Program-made: the position numbers and the translations under genes
NCBI GenBank assembly: GCA_020532365.1
Contig: JAJBBL010000160.1
Span: forward strand, 1-11,477
Direction: 5' to 3'
DNA: 11,477 nt
Source: Candidatus Cloacimonadota bacterium
GTDB lineage: Bacteria > Cloacimonadota > Cloacimonadia > Cloacimonadales > JAJBBL01
Notes under the pieces: generated by a model
Told to the model about the DNA's origin: nothing
Databases searched by the model: none
What the model saw: the letters and a program-made list of their open reading frames with translations, nothing else
In this document: positions 1-8,500 of the stretch, one piece after another
Layout of the letters: the number at the start of each line of letters is the position of its first letter
How positions within the stretch are numbered: the stretch's first letter is position 1

Positions 1-1
1 C

Positions 2-3000
2 CTCACTGTCTACACAAGTGAAGAGTTCTCTACATCGGAGTTACACAACATTCAAGTTCCAAGTTGGCTTAAATATGATAAGAAAATATTAACTGAGGCC
101 ATAGGAACAGATCAATATGATTTATCACTAGACATTTCGATGCTCAAAAGGAGCAGCTCGAAAACGAGTTGGCTTAGCAATAAAAGTAAATATTTAAAGA
201 TTCGCTCAGTGTTTACTTCTTTGGACACAAGAAGAATTATCTCAAACTTTTCAATAAATTATGGGAAAATAATTACAAGTAATACTGACGAGCCTACAGT
301 GTTCGACTCAATCAAAAAGAACCTCTTACAGCAATTTCTAAGAGATTTCTTTAGGAAAGGTAGTTTTCGTGATGGTCAAGTGGAGCTACTGAATAAAACA
401 TTACAAAATCAGAGTGTCATCGGGCTTCTACCCACAGGTCACGGAAAGTCATTAGTATACCAGCTCTCAGCATTGCTTCAGCCTGGTGTTTGTTTGGTAA
501 TTGATCCAATTAAGTCACTCATGTTAGACCAGAGTCAAAACTTAACAAAAAATGGCATTGATATGCAAAACTTCATTAATTCATGGCTTACACAACCGGA
601 AAGAAGTAATAATCAGCAAGAACTGAGTTCAGGTAAAGCGCTATTCTGCTTTATTTCACCTGAGCGACTCCAGATTCAGGAGTTCAGAGACACACTAAAA
701 GGTATGTGGAGTAGTAGAGTTTATTTCAGTTATTGTGTGATTGATGAGGTGCATTGTGTATCGGAATGGGGGCATGATTTTAGGCTTTCTTACTTACGCT
801 TGGGAAGAAATGCAACAGAATTTTGTTTAACCAAAGATAAAGCCAACTTACCTTTAATTGGATTGACCGCAACAGCATCCTATGATGTTCTGACTGACGT
901 TTATCGAGAGCTTTCCTTAATGGATGAAGAAAAAGAAGTGAACCTAAGTGAAGATGCGATTGTTCAAAGAGAAGATGTTAGCCGCGATGAGCTTACATTT
1001 AAAATAATTGATGTTACGAAGAAAGTTAGCTCATTAAGTGGTAACGAATGGAACGATAGGAAGATGATTGCGAATGCAAAAGTTGAGATTATATTAGAGT
1101 ATCTCCACCATCATAGATCTTTACTCGCTAAAGAAGAAGGGTTTCCAGGGCTTATTTTTTGTCCTCATAGAAGTGGCAGTTACGGGGTGTCAAAAAAATT
1201 CAAAGAAGTTCCCAGTTATAATGAAGTTAATGGTGTCTATGATTACCTTTTACAAGCCAGCATTCATAACATCAATCTGGGGTACTATGTGGGATCAGGT
1301 CAAGATGATGATATAGAAAATGATATTATTGAGAATCAAGAGAAATTTATTGATAATGAAATCAATCTGCTCGTGTCAACAAAAGCATTTGGAATGGGTA
1401 TTGATAAGCCAAATATACGGTATACTTTCCATTTTAACTATCCACAATCATTAGAAGGATTTATTCAAGAAGCAGGCCGAGCAGGGAGGGATAAAGAAAA
1501 GGCCGAGAGTTATATACTCTTTCATTATACAGATAAAGATAAGGATATCGACTATGAGGTTAATAAGTTTTTTCACTCGTTAGCTAACGTGAGTGAAGAG
1601 CATGATAAAAGAATAGTAGATGTTCTTTTTAGAGGAGAGTATTTTACGACTAGAGAGGATACTCTTTTAAAGAAAATTAAAGAGAAGTTTGATGAACCGG
1701 TAATTAGATTTTCATTTAAGAATGACATCTGGTATATAAATAGAGAGTTCGTTAAAGACAGAAATCGGAGAAACAATGTTGGATCCATTACTATAACATC
1801 TGAAGGGGTTAATAAGAAGATTGATAGCTTAAGTCACAAAAAAGAGACCAACTCTGAAATACTGGAATACATAGAGAACGCCATACTCGAAGGAACAAAA
1901 AAAGGCCAATTGCCTAACGATTTATCAATAGCTGCTATTAAGGATTGGTTTCAGGAGAAACAACAAGGCACCTCGTTAAAAAACTTCTTTCAAAAGAGAG
2001 GGGAAGAAAGCTTAAAGCACATTCTACCTTATTATATTAAGTATATTAATGAAGAAAATGAAGAGGAAGTTGCAGAGAGAGGCGAAGTGGAAAAAGCTCT
2101 TTACCGCTTAACGTTAATAGGGGCTATTGATGACTATACCATTGATTATAGGTCTCACACCTTTACCATGTATGCGACACCGAGAGAAGATGAATATTTT
2201 TTTGAAAAACTCTATAAGTATATCCGAAAATACTACTCAGAAAATAGAGCCAAAGAAGAAGTCCAAAAAGCCAGGGTCTATGAGGGGGAGAGTGCATTAA
2301 ATAAATGTCTTAACTTCTTAATCGACTTCGTGTACAAAGAAATTGTCAAAAAACGAGAACAAAGTATCACGGATATGAAGGACGCTTGCTTTATAGGCCT
2401 TGGGAAAAATGGAGAACAGGAATTCAAGGAGTATGCAGATCTTTATTTCAACTCTAAATACTTCAGAGTAGGTTATGAGGTCAATGGTGAAAACTATTCT
2501 CTAACTGATAGAACTGATAATGGTAAAATTGAAGATATTGAGTTAGTCTTGATGTTTATGGAGGTTGTCAAGAAAGATTCGTCTGGTAGCGAGACTTCCA
2601 ATCTTAAACACCTTAGAGGTGCTTGTGCAAGATTACAAAGAACTCAGCCTGATAATGCTACTTTGAATTTGCTTAAAGCTTTTTGCTTATACGTTCTTGC
2701 GCCCTACGATAATCGACTTATAGAAGAAGCAACAGATAGTCTGTACAAAGGATTCCTGAGGTTTTCTACATACTATCAAGAATGGAGGCTTTCAGACCTA
2801 TTAGAGTCTATTGGTGATTATGTAAAATGTCTTAAGCTTTATGAGCTTACTGAAAATGTACAAGAAAACATTGAATATGTGACAAACTGTCTTGCAATAG
2901 AAGCACATAACGAATGGTTAACTGGTTTCAATCAGAAGTTTTTAGGGGGCTTGCCAGAAGTGATTGCAGCTAATGAACTCAAAGAAGAAAAGAGACCTGA

Positions 3001-3019
3001 CGAGTCAGACAGTGTGTGA
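2..3019 (+). CDS. RecQ-like superfamily 2 DNA helicase, 5'-partial
   Basis: An ATP-dependent helicase. The first ATG is at 140, but the frame is open without a stop back to base 2, giving 46 more codons, so the true start is outside the window and 140 is probably internal. Counting from the ATG at 140: aromatic/glutamine motif FRDGQ (76-80), Walker A GLLPTGHGKS (95-104), Walker B DEVH (202-205) followed by the RecQ-type CVSEWGHDFR, motif III TATAS (243-247), FGMGIDKPNIR, and motif VI QEAGRAGR (443-450). This set and order are typical of RecQ. I see no RecQ zinc or HRDC domain; the C-terminal ~450 residues are charged, helical and partly TPR-like and are not recognised. RecQ itself is about 600 residues, so this protein is much larger, as in helicases of phage-defence islands. 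The downstream membrane coiled-coil gene follows within 40 bases and is likely co-transcribed. The helicase family is certain; a defence role is inference. Confidence 0.93.
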   Translation, partial: LTVYTSEEFSTSELHNIQVPSWLKYDKKILTEAIGTDQYDLSLDISMLKRSSSKTSWLSNKSKYLKIRSVFTSLDTRRIISNFSINYGKIITSNTDEPTVFDSIKKNLLQQFLRDFFRKGSFRDGQVELLNKTLQNQSVIGLLPTGHGKSLVYQLSALLQPGVCLVIDPIKSLMLDQSQNLTKNGIDMQNFINSWLTQPERSNNQQELSSGKALFCFISPERLQIQEFRDTLKGMWSSRVYFSYCVIDEVHCVSEWGHDFRLSYLRLGRNATEFCLTKDKANLPLIGLTATASYDVLTDVYRELSLMDEEKEVNLSEDAIVQREDVSRDELTFKIIDVTKKVSSLSGNEWNDRKMIANAKVEIILEYLHHHRSLLAKEEGFPGLIFCPHRSGSYGVSKKFKEVPSYNEVNGVYDYLLQASIHNINLGYYVGSGQDDDIENDIIENQEKFIDNEINLLVSTKAFGMGIDKPNIRYTFHFNYPQSLEGFIQEAGRAGRDKEKAESYILFHYTDKDKDIDYEVNKFFHSLANVSEEHDKRIVDVLFRGEYFTTREDTLLKKIKEKFDEPVIRFSFKNDIWYINREFVKDRNRRNNVGSITITSEGVNKKIDSLSHKKETNSEILEYIENAILEGTKKGQLPNDLSIAAIKDWFQEKQQGTSLKNFFQKRGEESLKHILPYYIKYINEENEEEVAERGEVEKALYRLTLIGAIDDYTIDYRSHTFTMYATPREDEYFFEKLYKYIRKYYSENRAKEEVQKARVYEGESALNKCLNFLIDFVYKEIVKKREQSITDMKDACFIGLGKNGEQEFKEYADLYFNSKYFRVGYEVNGENYSLTDRTDNGKIEDIELVLMFMEVVKKDSSGSETSNLKHLRGACARLQRTQPDNATLNLLKAFCLYVLAPYDNRLIEEATDSLYKGFLRFSTYYQEWRLSDLLESIGDYVKCLKLYELTENVQENIEYVTNCLAIEAHNEWLTGFNQKFLGGLPEVIAANELKEEKRPDESDSV

Positions 3020-3057
3020 GAATATACAAAATTAAGGTGATATAAATGGAGGTGTTT

Positions 3058-3603
3058 ATGAGAGAAGAATTGAATAATCAGCTTGAAAAGTTAAAGGAGC
3101 AATTAGATACGCTTGAACCAGCTGTTGAGTATATGGGTAAAATTAATGCTGTTATAGAAACTTTTTCTGATATCAAGTCTAAGTTTGATGTTATGTTGGA
3201 TAACACGAGTCAAATTGTGGTTAATCAGAATAAAGAGCTTCTTGAGGGTACAACTACTTCTGTAAAAGATATGCTTGATGAGTTACGGCAAACTCAAAAA
3301 GAGATAGAAAGCTTGCACGAGGAGATAAAAAAATACACAGAAACGAATCAAGATCTCAACAAGATCCTTAAAGAAGCCAATTTGCCCGAAAAATTAGAAC
3401 ACCTGGAAAGAGAAGCAAAAAAGGAAGGTCAGGATATAAGAGACTCAGTAAATAAGCTGAAAACAGAGACTGGAAATAAGCTGACCACTGTAAAGACTGA
3501 GTTAGAGAAGAAGCTTAAAACGTCATTTTTAGTTAACATTATCTTGCTTAGCACTAGTTTATCTTTTTCGATCACACTGCTGATTTTACTTCTCGTTAAA
3601 TAG
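3058..3603 (+). CDS. Coiled-coil protein with a C-terminal membrane anchor
   Basis: Not recognised as a named family. The 181 residues are almost entirely heptad-like, rich in Glu, Lys, Leu and Gln, consistent with a long parallel coiled coil, and end in a hydrophobic stretch (about residues 158-180, rich in Leu, Ile, Ser and Phe) closed by a final Lys. That is the layout of a tail-anchored or single-pass protein with the coil in the cytoplasm; there is no signal peptide. An 11-base DNA repeat at 3450-3460 and 3474-3484 (24 bases apart, in phase) suggests recent growth of the coil. Start: GGAGGTG at 3048-3054 sits well for the ATG at 3058. An alternative ATG at 3046, with AAGGTGAT at 3034-3041, would add four residues. 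The gene lies 38 bases behind the helicase and probably shares its transcript. A role as membrane tether or sensor for the helicase is inference only. Confidence 0.85.
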   Translation: MREELNNQLEKLKEQLDTLEPAVEYMGKINAVIETFSDIKSKFDVMLDNTSQIVVNQNKELLEGTTTSVKDMLDELRQTQKEIESLHEEIKKYTETNQDLNKILKEANLPEKLEHLEREAKKEGQDIRDSVNKLKTETGNKLTTVKTELEKKLKTSFLVNIILLSTSLSFSITLLILLLVK

Positions 3604-3616
3604 CCGAGTAAGACTA

Positions 3617-3636
3617 AAAAGGTAATGATTTTTACT
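3617..3636 (+). repeat. 20-base direct repeat, copy 1, likely operator of the regulator gene
   Basis: The 20 bases here are identical to 5151-5170. The core GTAATGATTTTTAC (3622-3635) has dyad symmetry, GTAA-N6-TTAC with AT at the centre, so 5 of 7 base pairs are symmetric, as expected for a dimeric helix-turn-helix protein. It lies 35 bases before the regulator start codon and two bases before a possible -35 box, so binding here could autoregulate the regulator gene. The identity is seen in the sequence; the binding protein is inferred. Confidence 0.65.
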
Positions 3637-3638
3637 TC

Positions 3639-3665
3639 TTGACTTTTGGTTAGCTGTTTTACACT
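3639..3665 (+). promoter_or_regulatory. Possible sigma-70-type promoter of the sigma-54 activator gene
   Basis: TTGACT (3639-3644) is followed 15 bases later by TACACT (3660-3665), inside TTTTACACT. Each box is a fair match, but the spacing is shorter than the usual 16-18 bases. If real, transcription would begin at or just before the ATG at 3672, giving a nearly leaderless mRNA, which fits the absence of a Shine-Dalgarno there. The regulator could instead be expressed by read-through from the genes upstream. No terminator-like hairpin is visible between 3604 and 3671. Confidence 0.25.
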
Positions 3666-3671
3666 TGGTGT

Positions 3672-5159
3672 ATGAAAAAGGTTTTGATTTCTTTTATCGG
3701 TAATAACGATTGCCATCTAAGCGACGGACAAGAAGGTGCTATCGTAAGTATTTTAAAAGAGCGTACTTATGATGACCTGTTTCTGTTATACAACGACATT
3801 TATTACCTACCGTATGCGTCAGAGATATTGGTGTATGCCAGAAAACACTATCCAAAGCTAAAAGTTCACTATCAAGAAGCAACTTCGGTTAACCCTATCG
3901 ACTACAATCTCGTTTATCCAGCAATGGTGTCAGCTGTTAACGAGATTCAGAAAGAGATTGGCAACAAAGATGTTGAGTATACTATTTCTTTGACTTCAGG
4001 CACACCTACAATGCATTCTTGTTGGATATTAATCGTTATGAGCGGGTTAATCAAAGCTAAAATGATTCAGATCTCAAAGCAGAGCGGGCTCCAAGAGGTT
4101 GATTTCTCACTGGATGATTTCCCTCAGATAACAAACGATAAGCAGACAAAGATTGAGCTGACAAAGAGAGATCGTGAAAACAAAGCACTTCGTCAGCAGC
4201 TTTTGAATGACTATTCAGAAATGATAGGCGAAGACTCCTCAGTTAAGAAGGTGAAACAGTTGATAGCGAGTTTTGCCAAGTATGATATCCCTGTCTTTAT
4301 TCACGGTGAAAGTGGTACGGGAAAAGAGATTGTATCACGACTTCTTCACTATAATAGCGCACGAAAAGAAAAATCATTTATTACAGTTAACTGTGGTTCT
4401 ATACCAGAAAACCTTGCAGAGAGCCTCTTTTTTGGTCATAAGAAAGGTTCTTTTACTGGCGCTATAAGTGACCAAGAGGGCTATTTCTCTCAGGCTAATC
4501 AGGGCACTTTGTTTTTAGATGAGATAGGCGATTTGCCTATGAGTATGCAAGTCAAGCTTCTTAGGGTTCTCGAATATGGATTTATTCACCCTGTCGGAGG
4601 TAAAGAGAAAAAGGTTGATGTAAGGATAGTGAGTGCCAGTAATAAGTCACTTATGCAGCTGACTAATGATGGTCTGTTTAGAGAGGATCTCTACCATCGA
4701 ATAGTGCAAGGACAAATCAGCCTAAGCCCGTTACGTGAGAGGGGTACAGACATACTCCTCTTAGCTCGTCATTTTTTAAGAAAGATATCAAATAAAAATA
4801 ACGCTACTAAACTCTTTAGTGAAAGCGCTGAAACAAAACTGCTCTCCTATCACTACCCTGGAAACGTACGTCAACTCCAGAGTATAGTAGAACTCGCTTA
4901 TATCCATTGTGAAGCTAACCTTATAGAAGCACATCATATAAACTTCGGTGAAACACCAGGTAGCAGTAATAAAATCATTATTCCAGTAGAAGGTATTGAT
5001 CTCGATAACGAAGTAGTACCAGCATATTATGACGCTGCTCTAAGAATGGTTAAAGGGAATGCAGCTGAAGCAGCAAGACTTCTAAAGTTAAAACCACATA
5101 CTTTCAGAGCACGCCTCAAAAAAATCGAAGAGAGTAAATATAATGACCTTAAAAGGTAA
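3672..5159 (+). CDS. RtcR-like sigma-54-dependent activator with an N-terminal CARF domain
   Basis: A bacterial enhancer-binding protein. Residues 1 to ~155 form a Rossmann-like CARF domain: first strand VLISFIG with NND after it, and the signature SLTSGTPTMHSCW (106-118). CARF domains bind cyclic oligoadenylates or, in RtcR, RNA-derived ligands. The AAA+ domain follows at ~185-415: Walker A GESGTGKE (212-219), GSFTGA (259-264), Walker B GTLFLDE (278-284), FREDLYHR (336-343) and YPGNVRQL (395-402). GSFTGA is a Ser variant of the sigma-54-contacting GAFTGA loop. A Fis-type helix-turn-helix ends the protein (~455-489, GNAAEAARLLKLKPHTFRAR). Length (495) and domain order match RtcR, but no rtcA or rtcB gene is present, so I do not assign that symbol. 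The start is set by the CARF first strand; there is no Shine-Dalgarno, only GGTG one base away. The last codons overlap the second repeat copy, and a sigma-54 promoter lies about 90 bases beyond the stop. Confidence 0.93.
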   Translation: MKKVLISFIGNNDCHLSDGQEGAIVSILKERTYDDLFLLYNDIYYLPYASEILVYARKHYPKLKVHYQEATSVNPIDYNLVYPAMVSAVNEIQKEIGNKDVEYTISLTSGTPTMHSCWILIVMSGLIKAKMIQISKQSGLQEVDFSLDDFPQITNDKQTKIELTKRDRENKALRQQLLNDYSEMIGEDSSVKKVKQLIASFAKYDIPVFIHGESGTGKEIVSRLLHYNSARKEKSFITVNCGSIPENLAESLFFGHKKGSFTGAISDQEGYFSQANQGTLFLDEIGDLPMSMQVKLLRVLEYGFIHPVGGKEKKVDVRIVSASNKSLMQLTNDGLFREDLYHRIVQGQISLSPLRERGTDILLLARHFLRKISNKNNATKLFSESAETKLLSYHYPGNVRQLQSIVELAYIHCEANLIEAHHINFGETPGSSNKIIIPVEGIDLDNEVVPAYYDAALRMVKGNAAEAARLLKLKPHTFRARLKKIEESKYNDLKR

Positions 5160-5170
5160 TGATTTTTACT
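5151..5170 (+). repeat. 20-base direct repeat, copy 2, probable enhancer (upstream activator sequence)
   Basis: Identical over 20 bases to 3617-3636, with the dyad core at 5156-5169. It overlaps the last two codons and the stop of the activator gene. Relative to the start expected from the sigma-54 promoter (about base 5273-5274) it lies at roughly -122 to -103, the usual place for an enhancer-binding protein site. Its occurrence only at the two control regions flanking the activator gene argues that the activator binds it. No protein-binding evidence exists in the sequence itself. Confidence 0.65.
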
Positions 5171-5204
5171 CTTGTATTGTAGAACCGTATTTTAAGGAAC
5201 GTTG

Positions 5205-5217
5205 TAAGTATTTGATA
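5205..5217 (-). promoter_or_regulatory. IHF-consensus site
   Basis: TAAGTATTTGATA matches the reverse complement of the IHF consensus (WATCAANNNNTTR) at every specified position. It sits between the putative enhancer (5151-5170) and the -24/-12 promoter (5248-5262), at about -68 to -56, where IHF commonly bends DNA so that an enhancer-bound activator can touch sigma-54 polymerase. The consensus is short and AT-rich, so chance is possible, but the position supports it. Confidence 0.55.
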
Positions 5218-5247
5218 GGCATTATTATACAGTTGTTGTCCGGTAAT

Positions 5248-5262
5248 TGGCACGCTATGTGC
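5248..5262 (+). promoter_or_regulatory. Sigma-54 (-24/-12) promoter of the HNH/kinase/receiver operon
   Basis: TGGCACGCTATGTGC fits the consensus TGGCACG-N4-TTGC with one mismatch. GG is at 5249-5250 and GC at 5261-5262 with exactly ten bases between, the invariant sigma-54 spacing. Expected start of transcription is about 5273-5274, some 40 bases before the ATG at 5315. It lies directly behind a sigma-54 activator gene and ahead of three genes on the same strand, so this activator most likely drives that operon. Confidence 0.85.
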
Positions 5263-5314
5263 AATAGGAAGTGGTAACCGCATAGCGGAAATAAATTAAA
5301 AAAGGAGGCCTATT

Positions 5315-5536
5315 ATGGCTAAATTCCGAAATTACAATGGCTATCGCCAATTTAACACCGGCTCCGGCTGGAAATTCACGCACCGCGCTGCCGCGGCTAA
5401 CAAAATGGGCGGGTCTATAAGACCTGGCTACCATGTACACCATATCAACGGTGTCAAAACTGACAACCGTCATTCTAACTTAACTGTTATTCCGGCATCA
5501 ACTCATGCCAAAATTCACTCTAAATCTTCAAAATAA
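5315..5536 (+). CDS. Small HNH nuclease-like protein
   Basis: A 73-residue protein made almost entirely of an HNH fold. The motif starts with HVHHING (40-46), continues with DNRHSNL (50-56) and ends with H64 and H68, giving H43, N55 and H64 as the likely H-N-H residues. There is no CxxC zinc pair. The N-terminus (KFRNYNGYRQF) is basic and aromatic and may contact nucleic acid. The start has a near-perfect Shine-Dalgarno, AAAGGAGG (5301-5308), six bases before ATG. The gene is visibly richer in GC than its neighbours, with GGC/CGC codons, hinting at a separate origin. It is the first gene behind the sigma-54 promoter and is followed by a strong GC hairpin before the kinase gene. It might be an effector or nickase of the system, a homing-type passenger, or a non-catalytic DNA-binding HNH protein. 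Family assignment is fairly firm; role is unknown. Confidence 0.82.
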   Translation: MAKFRNYNGYRQFNTGSGWKFTHRAAAANKMGGSIRPGYHVHHINGVKTDNRHSNLTVIPASTHAKIHSKSSK

Positions 5537-5544
5537 AACCACGA

Positions 5545-5566
5545 GGCAGGGGGGCCCACCCCTGCC
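5545..5566 (+). other. Strong GC hairpin between the HNH and kinase genes
   Basis: GGCAGGGG (5545-5552) pairs perfectly with CCCCTGCC (5559-5566) around the six-base loop GGCCCA. No run of T follows (ACCAATCCC), so it is not a standard intrinsic terminator. It starts eight bases after the HNH stop and ends before the kinase Shine-Dalgarno (AAGGAGG, 5586-5592). Likely roles are an mRNA-stabilising or processing hairpin giving different levels of HNH and kinase, or a DNA structure recognised by a protein. Its high GC contrasts with the AT-rich genes downstream. Confidence 0.6.
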
Positions 5567-5596
5567 ACCAATCCCTATGTAGTAGAAGGAGGAAAA

Positions 5597-8500
5597 ATGA
5601 GCACAATTAAATTGAAACAACATAACATTATGACATTGAAAGAGTGGCGATCTGATAATAAAAACAAAGAAAGTGAAAAGAACTCGCTCATTGACTACTA
5701 TAGTTATCTAACCAGACAAATCTATTCAATAATGCTTTCGAATGAAGATCAAGAAGCCTTACTTTTGATAGACGAAATGAAAAAAAGATATAAGGGATTC
5801 GCTAATTCTGTAGACTCTCTAACTCCATACGATAAAGCTCTAAAGTTGTTTTTTGAAGGCGATGTGGGAAAAGGATTTAATGAATACACAAGGGCCATGG
5901 TTAGTAAAATGGGTCTTTCAGAGGCAAAAGAGTTTTTAAGGATGATTTTAGGAGTACATGTTTATTTGACGGAAGAAGTATCCGATGAAGAAAAGGAAAG
6001 TGAAAACCATTTAATACAGATTAAGCGGTCCAAAAATATTTTAGAAACGATAATTGAGGACTCAGGTCGTTATACTGAACAATATTTAAGCGAGATCAGC
6101 ACGAGTGGAGAAATTAATTTTGGAAGTAAACTTGATATTTATGCTTATAAAATGTATGTTGTTATAGCTAAAGATAGACTAAAGCTTGGTAATATTAGAG
6201 ATGAAATGGAATCATTATATCAGGTGATAGTAGATATCTATAAAACTAATAAGTGTAACAATGTAACAGATTGTTCGATTTGCCCGTATGTGGTTATGAC
6301 GTTTAGCGCAGACAACTCTTTCAAAGAGGTATTCTTAGATATTTTTATAGAGAAACTCCCCTCTGATATTTCTGATGCCGACATTATTGAAATGTTTTTC
6401 CCTGCACAATCTTTTATATTTCTCTATAGTCTTTATTCATCAAAATGCCTGTCTATATATTTAGGTGAGTTTGAGAGAATATTGAGCTCTAATCCATCTG
6501 ATAAAGTTAGGAGAATAATTCTTGATTTAAAGCTGAGAGTTTTGATAATATTAGATAGGAGAAAAGACATTTTACATCTGTATGAGGAAAATAAAGATGC
6601 CCCTTTAACTGATACGTTTTGGCATTTATTTGCAAGTTATTTTTACGGTACTACAAAAGACTTTGATAATGCTCTATATGCAATAGATAGACTGATAGAA
6701 CTTACTCCTTCAAATAATTCAATTCTATTTTATAAGTATCTGATTTTAAGAGAAATGAAGAGCATCGATAGAGCTCAAAAGGTTTTGAAGCAAATGTCTC
6801 CTGAAAATAATGAACAACGTGAAATGCTGAGAATTTTGGAGTTAAATACGACTGAGAAATTAGCTGAGTATGTGAGAAATATCGATTTGCAGAGTATATC
6901 ACCAACGACTGTAACAATGCTGTTGTCTATGCCAAGTTTACCAGAAGACTGCTTTATTACTGTTTTTACACATTTAGTACACATATTGAAAAACAACGAC
7001 GGGAGTATTGTCGATGTCCAACTACTTAACAGTATGAGATTGGTGATGCAAAATGAGTATTTTCAAGTAATTGACGACAAAATTGAGGATTTTATTGCAT
7101 TGATTAAGGAAAATAATTCTATGGCGTATTTTTTTGGTTTTAACCCAACAATGTATAGTCAATTACTGGAGAAAGTTACGGACAGACAGTCTGTAATCAA
7201 CTTGATCAAGACCAGAGTGTTTTCATTTAGAAATAAGTTTGGCCTTCTACTCAGGTTGAACATAGTTGCAGCTAAAGAGGTTTTAGAGGAGTACAGCCAG
7301 ATTTTAACTGAGGATCAAATTACTGTGTACAATTTATATTTCAGTGTCGCTACGAAGGAGATACGTGAATTAAGGAGAGAGGATAAAGAACTCTTAATGG
7401 ATAGTGGTACAGAGGAAATATACTCATTGTTTTCATTAGCCTTTGAGAAAGGGAACTATGAGACAGCATATCAGCTATTAAGGTTGCAAAAGAATGAAAA
7501 AGCAAGCCATCCTTGGTATACTTTTTTAGTTTGCGCAGTGTTAGGTAAAGACGAAGAAGCTTTACAGGCACTTGAGTCGATGGACTTAGGGCTTATTATA
7601 GACGAATCAAACACTAATAGCCATATACTTGGTCCAGCACAGCTTCCTTTTATATTTAAGTCGATAGACAACTTGATTCCCAAAAAATATCCCTATGATA
7701 GAATATCTTTAATAAACTTTATCAGCCTATTGAAGAAAATATCGGATCCGGCTATTCACGAAATTATTGACTTGGCTATCGAAACTGTATGTAACAATTT
7801 AAAGAACAACCCGAAAAAAATAACATTTGAGTCACCCTATAGTGATGAATACAAGGATCTGGTTTTGAAACGTGAAATAATGGATAGTTTGGCTCCTTTC
7901 TTCACAATGCAATCAGAACGAATGCACACCACTGCATCGTTTAGCCTTAGAAACCGAATTTACAAGTCCATTCAAGAGCGCCAAGAGGAGATTGAAGATG
8001 TGATAAAGCGCGAGGAACGCAATAGAATTTTAGCCAATCTTTCTCATAGCATAAAGAATATGCTCCGCTCGGTCATAGACCCTCTTCAGAACCTTAAAAA
8101 TGAGTTTCCAGAGAAAAAGAATATTATTGAGAATGCTTTGAAAGGGGCTAATTTGATTCGTGAGATAGTCAACGCAATCAATCTCTCTTTCAAAACAAGT
8201 CTGGACGACTTAATATACGATTCGCATAATCCAGGGAAGGATTATCTTACCTTACAAGATATCATCACTGAAAGTATCAGCTATTCGATAGGTAATATGT
8301 TTGATTTCCGTTATTACCCCGTCTACGCTCAGAACTATTTCCCTAGCAAAATGAAAAAGCAGGAGTACGAGAGCGTCAAGAGAGAATGGGATGAAGTTTA
8401 TGCATCTAAAGAGCTAAGCGATTTTCAATCCTTCGCTAAGAAAAATATGTTTGATTTAGAAATAGAAACGATTGACCTGTCAACTTACCAACTTGGCAAC

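Noticed and set aside
3429..3716. Open frame on the - strand across the coiled-coil gene end and the regulator start
   Set aside because: It is antisense to two well-supported genes and spans their promoter region; it has no ribosome site and no recognisable domain.
3672..5159. Naming the activator rtcR
   Set aside because: The architecture matches, but there is no rtcA or rtcB partner, and the likely target operon is a kinase/receiver cassette.
5205..5314. Second or third copies of the 20-base repeat near the promoter
   Set aside because: Only isolated half-sites such as GTAA (5204-5207) are seen; no further matching dyad.
5255..5473. Open frame on the - strand over the HNH gene
   Set aside because: Antisense shadow of the HNH motif gene and of the sigma-54 promoter region; no ribosome site or domain.
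5545..5566. Intrinsic terminator after the HNH gene
   Set aside because: The stem is strong but no T-run follows, and the kinase gene behind it has no other visible promoter.
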